Shown here: positions 15,945 to 24,815 of the stretch, in pieces
How the letters are laid out: every line of letters begins with the position of its first letter
Numbering within the stretch: the first letter of the stretch is position 1
Source of the DNA: DATKPE01 sp035524335
GTDB lineage: Bacteria; Bacteroidota; Ignavibacteria; UBA10030; SZUA-254
Reading direction: 5' to 3'
Assembly (NCBI GenBank): GCA_035524335.1
Contig: DATKPE010000047.1
Coordinates: forward strand, 62,001-126,000
DNA length: 64,000 nt
The notes under the pieces: model-generated
What the model saw: the letters and a program-made list of their open reading frames with translations, nothing else
Databases searched by the model: none
What the model was told of the DNA's origin: nothing
Position numbers and translations under genes: made by a program

Positions 15945-17921
15945 TCAGTTGAGAAAATTCCAGCTCACGCCGAACCGCAGGGACCGGTCGAGCATCGGAT
16001 AGAACGAATTCATCACGTACTGCGTATCGAAGAGATTTTGAATCACGATGTGGATGTAGGCGTCGCCGAGGTGTGCAACGACCACGAAATCGAGAATCGT
16101 ATTTGCCGGCAGAAGCAGATCGTTGGGGCCCGGCACATAGAGGAGATATTCCGGCAGAAAGGTCCTTCCGACATAAGAGGTAAAGGCCCTGACGTGGAGG
16201 CCGGTTTTGAGATTCAGCCGGTGGTTGAGCAGGGTGTCCCAGAAATAAAAGCCGCCGTTCACGTTCCATGCAGGAACGGTGACGTCGGTATCCGCCGGAT
16301 CGACGGTGTTCAGGTATCCCGCGCCTGCTTCGAGGACGAAGGAGCCGCATCGGGCAAAGAGATCTGCGGTGGCGCCGCGCAGAAGCCGCCGGTCCCGGTT
16401 GACGAAGGCGAGCGCGGCGGGGTTGTCTGTGGTCGGCGAGGGGGAGACCGCGATGTAATTCCGGATGGTCCGCTGGTAGGCCCTGAGTTCCAGAGAGAGG
16501 CTGTTCGGAACGGCGAGGCGGATCCCGGCTTCGACCAGGTGATGACGCTCCGGAGCGCCGTTCAGGAGGGAGAAGAGCGAATCGGTCGCAACCGATTGTT
16601 CTTCCAGGCTTGCAAAACGGTAGGACCGGGAATAGCCGCCGAAGAATTCAAGGCCGTCGGCCGGACGGAATCTGAGCGTCGGGCCGAATCCGAAATTGTC
16701 CGTCCCGTCCGCGCGGTCGAAGCGTCCGGAAAAGGTGAGACGGAACGAATCCGGAAGGGGGATATGGACGATGCCGAAAAGACTGCGGGTCGTGCGGCTG
16801 AGAGAGACATTCCCGCGTTCGGTGCGGAGTTCGGCCCCGAGGACGAGGGATCCGGGCCCGAGCGATCTCTGGTGGTCGAGTTTCAGGCCGATCATCCGCG
16901 AATACTGGTCGTCGTGGATCACCTGGGTCTCGTAATTGAGGTTCGGTTCCTGCCGGTATTCCCGGAGCTGGGAGGAGTACGAGACGGTGAGGGTGGAGAT
17001 GCCGCTCGAATCGCCCGGCAGTCTGCCTGCGATGATCCCCGCGACATCATGCCGTGTCACCTTTTCGTATGTTTCGCTGTTTGCGATGACCGCCTGATAC
17101 TGACTGTACAGGAGCGAATCGGGTGTGACAGCCCGGTTGATGCCGCCGAACAGGCCCAGATACGTCTGATTGTAATTTTCTGAAAATCCGATATCGAGCG
17201 CATTCGAGATGTTGTATCTCATCTTGAAACGCCCGTTCCACTGATCATAATTGCTGTTTTCGAACCGGCCGGCGTAGGTGTTGTGGGAAACCCCGGCGGT
17301 GGCATTGAGCCCCCGCATGATGTCTTCGCTGACCATGCCGTCGACGAATGCCTGGCCGTAGGCATTTTCGAAGTAACGGAGGCGGGAAAACGGTTTGACC
17401 GCCCGCCGGCTCGTGGTGAGGAAGTTCACGACGGCGCCGGGGCCGTTGAGGCCGTAGGCGAAGGCCTCGGTGCCGCGGATGACCTCGACCCGTTCCATGT
17501 ACTCCGTCGGCAGAAAATATATGTTGAACAGCCCGTCGAAGGCGTCATTCAGCTCAACGCCGTCTGCCATGAACTTCACGGAAGTTTCCGGGAGCCCGTC
17601 GTAGAAAAGCTGATGCCACTCTCCCGGCGAACCGAAATCCTGGAGGAAGAACCCGCCGATGGGAAGGAGAAGGTCTGCGAAATTCTGATAATCATCGAAC
17701 CGGATGGAGGAATCGGACAGCTCGGGCAGTCCGCTCAGGCCGCGGTCGACGGATCCGAGTCCCGGAAGCGGAATGCGGGGACGGGCGGTCGTGTCGGGTC
17801 CTGCGCTTTTGGAAGCCGGCGTCTGAAGTGAATCGGACGGACCTGCTGTGGCGTGGACTGAAACGGCCGGAATGATCAGGAGGAGTGTTGCCAGGAGGGG
17901 AATGAGGGTCGGCCGCTTCAT
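15945..17921 (-). CDS. TonB-dependent outer-membrane receptor
   Basis: A 658-residue outer-membrane protein. A signal peptide ends near SVHATAG. The plug domain is seen as FLQDFGSPGEW, KFMADGVELND and RVEVIRGTEAFAYG, and the rest is a barrel of alternating strands ending in an aromatic tail (FGVSWNFLN). It imports a siderophore, vitamin B12, or other large substrate using TonB energy; no neighbouring gene tells which. There is no obvious Ton box or carboxypeptidase-like N-domain. A promoter-like element ends only 5 bases before the ATG, so the transcript may lack a leader. Confidence 0.9.
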   Translation of the reverse strand: MKRPTLIPLLATLLLIIPAVSVHATAGPSDSLQTPASKSAGPDTTARPRIPLPGLGSVDRGLSGLPELSDSSIRFDDYQNFADLLLPIGGFFLQDFGSPGEWHQLFYDGLPETSVKFMADGVELNDAFDGLFNIYFLPTEYMERVEVIRGTEAFAYGLNGPGAVVNFLTTSRRAVKPFSRLRYFENAYGQAFVDGMVSEDIMRGLNATAGVSHNTYAGRFENSNYDQWNGRFKMRYNISNALDIGFSENYNQTYLGLFGGINRAVTPDSLLYSQYQAVIANSETYEKVTRHDVAGIIAGRLPGDSSGISTLTVSYSSQLREYRQEPNLNYETQVIHDDQYSRMIGLKLDHQRSLGPGSLVLGAELRTERGNVSLSRTTRSLFGIVHIPLPDSFRLTFSGRFDRADGTDNFGFGPTLRFRPADGLEFFGGYSRSYRFASLEEQSVATDSLFSLLNGAPERHHLVEAGIRLAVPNSLSLELRAYQRTIRNYIAVSPSPTTDNPAALAFVNRDRRLLRGATADLFARCGSFVLEAGAGYLNTVDPADTDVTVPAWNVNGGFYFWDTLLNHRLNLKTGLHVRAFTSYVGRTFLPEYLLYVPGPNDLLLPANTILDFVVVAHLGDAYIHIVIQNLFDTQYVMNSFYPMLDRSLRFGVSWNFLN

Positions 17922-17926
17922 CGATG

Positions 17927-17957
17927 AAAATATAGAGAAAATATTGGTGAATGTAAA
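17927..17957 (-). promoter_or_regulatory. Bacteroidota-type promoter candidate, very close to the TonB receptor start
   Basis: Minus-strand TTTA-N19-TATATTTT, with only 5 bases between the -7 box and the ATG at 17921. If used, the mRNA would start at or near the start codon. Confidence 0.45.
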
Positions 17958-17973
17958 CGGCGCGCGCGGCCGG

Positions 17974-18825
17974 TCAGTCTGCTGGCGGAGAGAAATGAGG
18001 GGGGGTGAGATAAACTTTGTACCGTGAGGCGAACAGTTGTGCTGCCCCGGAGGCGGTTTGAGCGTCGGTGTACAGGCCGAAGAGGGACGAGCCGCTCCCC
18101 GACATCCCCGAATAAAATGCGCCGGTCGCTTTCAGTTCGTGGCGCACCCGGGCGAGTTCCGGATATTTTGGGAAAAGGGAGGGCTCGAATTCGTTCACGA
18201 CGGCCTCCTGCATCCGATCGGGATCACGTATGGCGGCGAGAAGGGCGCTCTTCAGGCCGGTCGCCCGCCCGGTTCCGCCCGGGGTGCACTGCGCGTATGC
18301 CCACGCGGTGGCGATGTGGATTCCGGGCCAGACCACAAGTACGCTGAACGGCAGGTCGAGCGGAAAATAGCTGAGGACCTCGCCCCGTCCGGTGGCGAGT
18401 GCGCTCCCCGGCCGGAGAAAGTATGGGACGTCGGAACCAAGCTCGGCCCCGATCTGGGAGAGATGATCGTGGGTGAATTCCAGATTCCAGAACCGGTTCA
18501 GTCCGGTGAGGGTGGCCGCCGCGTCGGAGCTCCCGCCACCAAGTCCCGCGCCGACGGGGATTCTCTTCGTCAACTTCAGGGCCACGCCGGACCGGGTGCC
18601 GGATGCTTTTTGAAGGAGCCGGGCGGCACGGAGGCAGAGATCCGGCTGATCGCCCGGGATGGGGAGTCCTTCCGCCGAGAAAGTGACATCGGGGGAAGGG
18701 CCGAGTTCGAGCCGGTCCGCAATATCGACCCGGTGAAAGATCGTTTCGATGTCGTGAAAACCGTCGTCCCGTTTCCGCAGGATGCGCAGACCGAGGTTTA
18801 TTTTCGCGTAGGCGTGGAGGACCAT
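17974..18825 (-). CDS. ispE: 4-diphosphocytidyl-2-C-methyl-D-erythritol kinase
   Basis: IspE phosphorylates CDP-methylerythritol in the non-mevalonate isoprenoid pathway. The 283-residue protein begins MVLHAYAKINLGLRILRKR, the classic GHMP N-terminus, and carries the ATP loop PVGAGLGGGSSDAAATL near residue 96 and GMSGSGSSLFGLY near the C-terminus. I start at ATG 18825; the frame stays open upstream to 19095, through the divergent kdsA gene, but that part is shadow. A promoter-like element ends 6 bases before the ATG. Confidence 0.95.
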   Translation of the reverse strand: MVLHAYAKINLGLRILRKRDDGFHDIETIFHRVDIADRLELGPSPDVTFSAEGLPIPGDQPDLCLRAARLLQKASGTRSGVALKLTKRIPVGAGLGGGSSDAAATLTGLNRFWNLEFTHDHLSQIGAELGSDVPYFLRPGSALATGRGEVLSYFPLDLPFSVLVVWPGIHIATAWAYAQCTPGGTGRATGLKSALLAAIRDPDRMQEAVVNEFEPSLFPKYPELARVRHELKATGAFYSGMSGSGSSLFGLYTDAQTASGAAQLFASRYKVYLTPPHFSPPAD

Positions 18826-18831
18826 CGACCT

Positions 18832-18861
18832 CAAAATACGCGAATGCGGTTTGAGAAGCAA
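18832..18861 (-). promoter_or_regulatory. Bacteroidota-type promoter candidate, very close to the ispE start
   Basis: Minus-strand TTG-N20-TATTTTG, 6 bases before the ispE ATG. It is back-to-back with the kdsA promoter candidate in the same 118-base gap. Confidence 0.45.
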
Positions 18862-18904
18862 CGGCGTTCCTGCGGAAACGGCGCTACCGGAGGGGTTCTC
18901 TTCC

Positions 18905-18935
18905 TTTGAATTCGTCCCCTTTTTTTGTACTTTCT
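18905..18935 (+). promoter_or_regulatory. Bacteroidota-type promoter candidate for the Kdo/LPS block
   Basis: Plus-strand TTTG-N19-TACTTTCT, ending 8 bases before the kdsA ATG. It would drive the seven-gene block from kdsA to lptB. Confidence 0.45.
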
Positions 18936-18943
18936 TGGGCGGA

Positions 18944-19771
18944 ATGATCAGACTGAAGAATATTAAAATCGGCGGAGGGTTTCCGCTTGTCCTGATTGCC
19001 GGCCCGTGCGTCGTCGAAGGGCGCGAGCTGACCCTCCGGACGGCCGCTCGCATCGCGAAGATCACCCGCGCGCGCCGCATCCCCTGGATTTTCAAATCTT
19101 CCTACAAGAAGGCGAACAGAACCAGCGGCGGGTCCTTTACGGGCCTTTCGATGGACGAAGCCCTCTCTGTCCTCGCCGAGGTGAAAGAAGAATTCGATGT
19201 TCCGATCCTCACCGATATTCACTCGGAGCTCGAGGCGGCTCCCGCGGCCGGGGTGGCCGACATCCTCCAGGTGCCTGCCTTCCTTTCCCGCCAGACGGAA
19301 CTGCTTCAGGCCGCCGGCCGTACCGGGAAGATCGTCAATATCAAGAAAGGCCAGTTTCTCGCCCCGCAGGATATGAAACTGCAGGCCGAGAAAGTGACCA
19401 TGACCGGAAATAAAAACGTCATGCTGACCGAGCGGGGAACCACGTTCGGCTATCACAATCTTGTGGTCGATATGCGGGGGCTGGTGATCATGCGTGAATT
19501 CGGCCATCCGGTTATTCTGGATGCGACCCATTCCGTACAGCTCCCGGGAGGCGGGACCGGCGTCTCCTCCGGCCAGCCCGAGTATATCTTTCCGATCGCA
19601 CGCGCCGGCGCCGCTGTCGGCATCGACGGTCTCTTTATAGAAACACACCCCGATCCCCGCTGCGCATTGAGCGATGCGGCAAGCCAGCTCAAACTCGATC
19701 TGCTCGACGATCTCATTCGCCAGGTAATGACCATCGATGCCGTCGCCAGGAAAAAAATCGGGATCCGCTGA
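18944..19771 (+). CDS. kdsA: 3-deoxy-8-phosphooctulonate (Kdo-8-P) synthase
   Basis: KdsA condenses arabinose-5-phosphate with phosphoenolpyruvate to Kdo-8-phosphate, the first committed step to the LPS inner-core sugar. The 275-residue protein shows LIAGPCVVEG, FKSSYKKANRTS, KKGQFLAPQDM and DATHSVQLPGG, all family signatures. I start at ATG 18944 (MIRLKNIKIGG); an upstream in-frame codon at 18851 lies inside ispE's promoter region. The 3' end overlaps kdsC by 35 bases, tying the two together. Confidence 0.97.
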   Translation: MIRLKNIKIGGGFPLVLIAGPCVVEGRELTLRTAARIAKITRARRIPWIFKSSYKKANRTSGGSFTGLSMDEALSVLAEVKEEFDVPILTDIHSELEAAPAAGVADILQVPAFLSRQTELLQAAGRTGKIVNIKKGQFLAPQDMKLQAEKVTMTGNKNVMLTERGTTFGYHNLVVDMRGLVIMREFGHPVILDATHSVQLPGGGTGVSSGQPEYIFPIARAGAAVGIDGLFIETHPDPRCALSDAASQLKLDLLDDLIRQVMTIDAVARKKIGIR

Positions 19772-20273
19772 AGCCTCCCTTGCGGCCAGACTGGCTGCCA
19801 TCCGCCTGATCATCCTGGATGTCGACGGCACCCTCACGGACGGAACCATTCTCTACGACGCCGGCGGCAGGGAATTGAAATCGTTCCACGTGCACGACGG
19901 CTTCGGGATTGTCCGCGCCTCCGCCCTCGGTCTCCATTTCGCGATCGCCACCGGACGATCCTCCCCCGCCGTGACCCTGAGAGCCCGTGAACTCGGCATC
20001 AGGGATCTTTATCAGAATTGCCGCGACAAGGGAGCGCTCGTCGAACGGCTCCGGAAAAAATACCGGCTCACACGCTCACAGATCTGCTGTATGTCCGACG
20101 ATGTGCAGGACGGGGAATTCCTCCTTGCCGGCGGGCTCCGGGTTGCTCCGTCTGACGCCGACCCTGAGATCCGGCGTCTGGCGGATATCGTGACCCGCCG
20201 CGGCGGCGGCAGGGGAGCCGTCAGGGAAATCATCGACCGCATTCTCCGTTCACAACGGCTCATCCCGCGATGA
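19737..20273 (+). CDS. kdsC: Kdo-8-phosphate phosphatase (HAD superfamily IIIA)
   Basis: KdsC removes the phosphate from Kdo-8-P to give Kdo. The 178-residue protein carries HAD motif I as DVDGTLTDG near residue 28, motif II AIATGRSS, and the later MSDDVQDGEFL motif with paired acidic residues. The start at 19737 lies inside kdsA; the real start could be a few codons later, but the HAD core is intact. It follows kdsA and precedes an unknown gene by a 4-base overlap (ATGA at 20270). Confidence 0.92.
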   Translation: MPSPGKKSGSAEASLAARLAAIRLIILDVDGTLTDGTILYDAGGRELKSFHVHDGFGIVRASALGLHFAIATGRSSPAVTLRARELGIRDLYQNCRDKGALVERLRKKYRLTRSQICCMSDDVQDGEFLLAGGLRVAPSDADPEIRRLADIVTRRGGGRGAVREIIDRILRSQRLIPR

Positions 20274-21046
20274 CGGCGGCGGGTGATACCCCGCTCTACC
20301 CGCGCGGGCTGACGCCCCGGGAGCGCGAATGGATCGAATGGATTCTTCCTGCGTCACGGAGCGGCTATGCGGCGTACAGGAACAGGATCGCGGGAACCGT
20401 CGTCATCGGTGAAGGCCGACGCGGAACCGGTGAGCTGATTCTCGGCCGGCGCGGCGACGAGCCCGATTTTTCGGCGCCCCTCGCTCCGGTCTTCGCCTAC
20501 GGTATGATCGAATCGGATACCGGAGGCGTTTCGGTGACCATTCGCCAGGAATCAGGCGGCCAGATCTCGGTTGAAATTGCGGCTCATGCGGGGGAAAGCG
20601 TGCCCGATGAACTTCCGGTCCGCCGGAGGTGGAGCTACTCCGACTGGCTCCCGGGCGGTGTCTGTCCCCAATGCCGGGGCCCGCTCAGGGAAGTGCCGAT
20701 GCGGCCTGCGAACAGCCCGGAGACGGAATTCACGCTCGCTCTCTGTCCCGTCGACGGAAGAATATGGCTGTACGAACGCGCCTCCGGCATCAATCACCTG
20801 ATTCCGGTGACGAATTACTACAACGAACTGATGCTCAAAAAAAATATCAGGGATCCGATCGTCGCACTCTCTTCCGCCCGTCTCTTCACGGACATCGGCG
20901 GATATTCGGACGCCGATCTCACCGCGGCGTTCGAATCCTACAACCGACAGCGGCATAAAGTCCGCATCGATGGACCGCTTGTCCCCGCCGCCGGGCCGGC
21001 TGGATCCCCATTATCTTCCATTTTCCGCATCTTCCGCACGCCATGA
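20270..21046 (+). CDS. Unknown protein embedded in the Kdo/LPS block
   Basis: A 258-residue soluble protein I do not recognise. It has no signal peptide or membrane helix. A CPQC pair lies at residues 132-135 in WLPGGVCPQCRGPL, and a further Cys follows in LALCPVDGR, so a zinc or iron site is possible. The N-terminal half looks beta-rich (VFAYGMIESDTGGVSVTI). It overlaps kdsC by 4 bases and kdsD by 4 bases, so it is fully embedded in the Kdo operon and probably cotranslated with it. A role in Kdo or lipid A supply is inferred only from position. Confidence 0.7.
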   Translation: MTAAGDTPLYPRGLTPREREWIEWILPASRSGYAAYRNRIAGTVVIGEGRRGTGELILGRRGDEPDFSAPLAPVFAYGMIESDTGGVSVTIRQESGGQISVEIAAHAGESVPDELPVRRRWSYSDWLPGGVCPQCRGPLREVPMRPANSPETEFTLALCPVDGRIWLYERASGINHLIPVTNYYNELMLKKNIRDPIVALSSARLFTDIGGYSDADLTAAFESYNRQRHKVRIDGPLVPAAGPAGSPLSSIFRIFRTP

Positions 21047-22020
21047 ACCAGTCGATTATCAAGGGAAAAGAAGTCATCCGCATAGAAGCCGATGCTGTGG
21101 CGGCGCTCGAAGAACGCATCGGAGCGGAATTTTCGGATGCCGTCGAACTGATCTGCCGGTGTACCGGCAGGGTCGTCATCGCCGGCATGGGAAAATCGGG
21201 CATCGTTGCACGCAAGATTGTCGCCACGCTGAATTCCACCGGCACGCCCTCCCTCTTCCTCCATCCGTCCGACGCACTCCACGGCGATCTCGGGATGGTG
21301 CGGAAGGAAGACGTGGTCATTTTCATCTCCAAGAGCGGCGATACCATTGAGCTGAACACGCTCGTCCCGATGCTCAAACGGATCGGCGTGCCGATCATCG
21401 GCATGCTCGGATCGCTGACCTCCAAACTCTCGTCCGCGGCGGATATCGTGCTGGACGTGAGCGTCCGCACGGAAGCGTGCCCGTACGATCTGGCCCCGAC
21501 CTCCTCCACCACCGCCACCCTAGCGCTCGGCGATGCGCTCGCCATGGCGCTTCTGGAACGGAAAAAATTCACCGAAGAGGATTTTGCCCTCTACCATCCC
21601 GGCGGAAATCTCGGCAAACGGCTCCTCCTGCGGGTGGGCGAGCTGATGACCACCGGCGACGCGGTTCCGAAGGTCCAGAAATCGATCCCGCTCAGGGATG
21701 CGATACTCGAGATGACATCGAAACGGCTCGGCGCGACCTGTGTCGTCGATGCGTCCGGGAGACTTGCCGGCATCATCACCGATGGCGATCTCCGGCGGCT
21801 CCTGCAGACGACAACCGATGTGACCGGCATTACCGCGGAAATGGCGATGACGCGGCATCCGAAGACCATCAGCCGCGACCTCCTTGCCGCCGTCGCCCTG
21901 CAGGAGATGGAAGCGCACAATATTACCCAGCTGATCGTGGTTGACCGGGAGCAGAAACCGGTTGGAATGCTCCATATCCATGAACTGGTCAAGGCCGGTC
22001 TCGGGGGAGAGAATCAATAG
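21043..22020 (+). CDS. kdsD: Arabinose-5-phosphate isomerase (KpsF/GutQ family)
   Basis: KdsD converts ribulose-5-phosphate to arabinose-5-phosphate, the substrate of KdsA. The 325-residue protein has a SIS domain (VIAGMGKSGIVARKI near residue 45; LHPSDALHGDLGM; ISKSGDTIEL; PTSSTTATLALGDALA) and two CBS repeats in the C-terminal third ending HDLV-like ELVKAG. Length and order match the family. It completes the Kdo pathway steps from ribulose-5-P to Kdo within this operon; the activating enzyme KdsB is not here. Confidence 0.95.
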   Translation: MNQSIIKGKEVIRIEADAVAALEERIGAEFSDAVELICRCTGRVVIAGMGKSGIVARKIVATLNSTGTPSLFLHPSDALHGDLGMVRKEDVVIFISKSGDTIELNTLVPMLKRIGVPIIGMLGSLTSKLSSAADIVLDVSVRTEACPYDLAPTSSTTATLALGDALAMALLERKKFTEEDFALYHPGGNLGKRLLLRVGELMTTGDAVPKVQKSIPLRDAILEMTSKRLGATCVVDASGRLAGIITDGDLRRLLQTTTDVTGITAEMAMTRHPKTISRDLLAAVALQEMEAHNITQLIVVDREQKPVGMLHIHELVKAGLGGENQ

Positions 22021-22021
22021 G

Positions 22022-22606
22022 ATGTTCTCCCGTGTCGCCCGCAGGCGCCGGCTCCCCGGCCTTCTGCGCATCCCCGCCGCCGGGGCTGTAATCCTTACCG
22101 CCATCCTTCTGCTGGCCTCGTGCTCCGAGGAAAAGATCAAACCGGCGATCGTCTCGGGGGTCGGGCAGGATCTTCCGAGCCAGGAGAGCTGGAACGCAAA
22201 GATCGTCTTCACCGATTCCGGACGCCTCACGGGCATTCTTCACGCGGGGCATATTGCGATGTTCGAACTCCGCAAATTCACCCTCCTCGATTCCGGCATC
22301 ACCGTCGACTTTTACGATCAACAGCAGAGGCATACATCCGTACTGACGGCGAAAAGAGGGCGGGTGAACGACATCAATCATGATTTCGAGGCCCATCAGA
22401 ATGTTGTCGTCGTCTCTGACAGCGGAACCGTCCTCCGGACGGAAGACCTCTACTGGAGCAACCGCGCACAGAAGATCAATACGCCGGCATTTGTCGACAT
22501 CACCTCGCCGACTGAACATATCCAGGGCCACGGCCTCGAATCGGACCAGAGTCTGAAGCATTACACCATCCTCAAGGTCACCGGACAATCGACACCCCAT
22601 GAATAG
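22022..22606 (+). CDS. lptC: LPS export protein LptC
   Basis: LptC is the bitopic bridge that passes LPS from the inner-membrane LptB2FG complex to LptA. The 194-residue protein has an N-terminal hydrophobic segment ending LLLASCSEE, which looks like a lipobox, and a beta-jellyroll body with the pattern KIVFTDSGRLTGIL, TVDFYDQQQRHTSVLTA and LRTEDLYWSNRAQKI. I start at ATG 22022, just after the kdsD stop; the frame is open further up but overlaps kdsD. The stop overlaps the next gene by 8 bases. A lipoprotein-type LptC is common in Bacteroidota. Confidence 0.88.
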   Translation: MFSRVARRRRLPGLLRIPAAGAVILTAILLLASCSEEKIKPAIVSGVGQDLPSQESWNAKIVFTDSGRLTGILHAGHIAMFELRKFTLLDSGITVDFYDQQQRHTSVLTAKRGRVNDINHDFEAHQNVVVVSDSGTVLRTEDLYWSNRAQKINTPAFVDITSPTEHIQGHGLESDQSLKHYTILKVTGQSTPHE

Positions 22607-23900
22607 ACGCTCCTTCAGTTTCCTCCTTCCGGTCCTCACTGCCGCGGTTGTTCTGTCGGGCGGGAACGGCCTCCGGGCGCAGGAAGCCGAGACTCCGGTC
22701 ATCCTCAATCATGCCGACAGTCTGGTCGGCTCGGAAGTCGCGGGCGAACAGGTCAAGGAGCTGATCGGCAATGTCCGCTTTACTCAGGGACGGGTGGTGG
22801 TTTCGTGCAGGAAAGCGGTGCAGTACCTGGTCAGCAAAAAAATAAGTCTTGAGGGGGAGGTCGAGGTTCTCGACAGCACCATGCGGATGGTGGGAGATCA
22901 CGGCATGTATTACAGCGCCGAGCGGACCGCCGAGGCGTTCGACCGCGTGATGGTGGAGGACGGCCAGACCATCCTGAAATCCGGGTACGGCAAATATTTT
23001 GCGAAGGACAAACGCGCGTTCTTCACCACGAACGTGCACGTCGAGGATTCGAGCTCCATTCTCACCTCCGACAGCCTGATCTATTTCCGGGAGGATCAAC
23101 ATTCCATCGCCATGGGACGCGTCGCCATCCAGAACCCCGCGAACCGGATGACGATCTACGGGGGACATTTTGAGAACTACAAACGGCGGAAGACGAGCCG
23201 CATGACCGTATCACCCAGGCTTGTCCAGGTCGATACGGCAGGGGGACGTGCCGATACCCTCACCGTCACCAGCCTCGAGATGGTCTCGGTCGAGGATACG
23301 ATCGAACAGCTTCATGCCATCGACAGTGTCCGTATCCGCCGCCGGGAGCTGGAAGCGGTTGCCGGGACGGCGCAGTTCTTCACGAAGCTCGACAGCATCG
23401 TGCTCCGGCGAACGCCGTTTATCTGGTACCGGAGCGACAGCGGGGAGGTCAACCAGCTCTCCGGCGATTCGGTCTTTCTTCATCTGAAAAAAAGGAAACT
23501 GGAACGGATTTATGTGCGCGGCAACGCCCATGCCATCGCGCAGGTCGATTCCTCCTGGCCCAACCGCTATAACCAGATGATCGGTCAGCAGATCGTGATG
23601 AAATTCGCCGACAACAAACCGACCGAAATCGACGTTCATAAAACCGCCATCAGTCTCTATTATCTCTTCGACGGCAGGAAACCGAACGGGGCGAACCGGA
23701 CGTCGGGGGATGAGGTGATCATCTATTTCCGGAGCGGAAAACTTGACCGGCTGAAAGTCGTCGCCGGCGTCGAAGGACAGTATTTCCCCGAACGGATGAT
23801 CCGGAAGCGGGAAACGGAGTATAATCTTCCGGGTTTCGTCTGGCGGGCGCCCGAGGACCTGTTCCGTTACCGCCGTCCTCCGTCGGGAGACGTCAAATGA
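22599..23900 (+). CDS. OstA/LptA-like LPS transport protein
   Basis: A 433-residue exported protein (signal peptide to about residue 27, GGNGLRAQ) with repeated beta-strand units of the OstA/LptA jellyroll: ILNHADSLVG, KELIGNVRFTQGRVVVSCRKAV and VEVLDSTMRMVGDHGMYY. Classic LptA is under 200 residues; this long form is the type seen in Bacteroidota and may span more of the periplasm. It probably forms the LPS slide between LptC and the outer-membrane translocon. It lies between lptC and lptB, as expected. Confidence 0.85.
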   Translation: MNRRSFSFLLPVLTAAVVLSGGNGLRAQEAETPVILNHADSLVGSEVAGEQVKELIGNVRFTQGRVVVSCRKAVQYLVSKKISLEGEVEVLDSTMRMVGDHGMYYSAERTAEAFDRVMVEDGQTILKSGYGKYFAKDKRAFFTTNVHVEDSSSILTSDSLIYFREDQHSIAMGRVAIQNPANRMTIYGGHFENYKRRKTSRMTVSPRLVQVDTAGGRADTLTVTSLEMVSVEDTIEQLHAIDSVRIRRRELEAVAGTAQFFTKLDSIVLRRTPFIWYRSDSGEVNQLSGDSVFLHLKKRKLERIYVRGNAHAIAQVDSSWPNRYNQMIGQQIVMKFADNKPTEIDVHKTAISLYYLFDGRKPNGANRTSGDEVIIYFRSGKLDRLKVVAGVEGQYFPERMIRKRETEYNLPGFVWRAPEDLFRYRRPPSGDVK

Positions 23901-23937
23901 CTGTTGTGTCTTATCGCGGTTTTTTCTATCATCAGGC

Positions 23938-24723
23938 ATGCCGGACGACAATCCGCTGAACGGAATACAGACGCCCGCCGGGGATCAACTTTCCACCCTC
24001 AGGGCCGAGGGACTCTGCAAGCGCTACCGGAAACGGTATGTCGTCAGCAATGTCGACATCGAAGTCCGCCAGCGTGAAGTGGTCGGTCTGCTCGGACCGA
24101 ACGGCGCGGGAAAAACGACCACCTTCTATATCGTCGTCGGCATGATCCGTCCCAACGACGGCAGGGTCTTTTTCGATCAGTATGATATCACCCGCCGGCC
24201 GATGTACCGCCGCGCGCGCATGGGGATCGGCTACCTTTCGCAGGAAGCATCCATCTTCCGGAAGATGACCGTCCGCGACAATATCCTCGCCGTTCTTGAG
24301 ACGATGGACTATACCCGCGCGGAACGGGCGGAACGGTGCGACCGGCTGATGGAGGATTTTGGCATCAGTCACATCGCGAACAACAGGGGATATATGCTTT
24401 CGGGCGGGGAACGGCGGCGGACGGAAATCGCGCGCGCCCTCGCCACGAATCCGAAATTCATCCTTCTCGACGAACCGTTTGCCGGTATCGACCCTATCGC
24501 CGTCGAGGATATCATGCGGATCGTCCACGATCTCAAAAACCGGCAGATCGGCGTCCTCGTGACCGACCACAACGTGCACGAAACGCTTTCCATTACCGAC
24601 AGGTCGTATCTCCTGTTCGAGGGAAAAATCATCAAGTCCGGCTCGGCGGAGATGCTTGCGAACGATGAGGAGGCCCGGAGACTCTACCTCGGGGAGAATT
24701 TCAAACTCGACCGGTATGAATGA
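23938..24723 (+). CDS. lptB: LPS export ABC transporter ATP-binding protein LptB
   Basis: LptB powers extraction of LPS from the inner membrane. The 261-residue protein has Walker A GPNGAGKTT (residues ~53-61), Q-loop LSQEA, signature LSGGERRRTEIARAL, Walker B LLDEPFAGIDP and the switch His in TDHN. The FAGIDP stretch is typical of LptB. The partner permeases LptF/LptG are not in the window. It ends the Kdo/LPS block; a weak hairpin follows at 24738-24764. Confidence 0.95.
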   Translation: MPDDNPLNGIQTPAGDQLSTLRAEGLCKRYRKRYVVSNVDIEVRQREVVGLLGPNGAGKTTTFYIVVGMIRPNDGRVFFDQYDITRRPMYRRARMGIGYLSQEASIFRKMTVRDNILAVLETMDYTRAERAERCDRLMEDFGISHIANNRGYMLSGGERRRTEIARALATNPKFILLDEPFAGIDPIAVEDIMRIVHDLKNRQIGVLVTDHNVHETLSITDRSYLLFEGKIIKSGSAEMLANDEEARRLYLGENFKLDRYE

Positions 24724-24737
24724 CCGGAGCGGAGAGG

Positions 24738-24764
24738 GCGCGGACATCCTTCAGGAGTCCGTGC
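24738..24764 (+). terminator. Possible terminator after lptB
   Basis: Hairpin with 8-bp stem GCGCGGAC/GTCCGTGC (one G-T pair) and an inner CCT/AGG pairing, then a TTCTTC stretch. It lies in the 92-base gap between converging lptB and the WG-repeat gene. The U-tract is poor. Confidence 0.35.
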
Positions 24765-24815
24765 TTCTTCGTCGACAGATCGGGAGGATGTAAGGAGGGG
24801 TTCGGGAAGGAGACA

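Noticed and set aside
15870..17183. 437-codon frame antisense to the TonB receptor and LOG gene
   Set aside because: Shadow frame; the opposite strand holds two recognisable proteins.
17974..19095. 373-codon version of ispE
   Set aside because: The extension runs into the divergent kdsA gene; the GHMP N-terminus begins at 18825.
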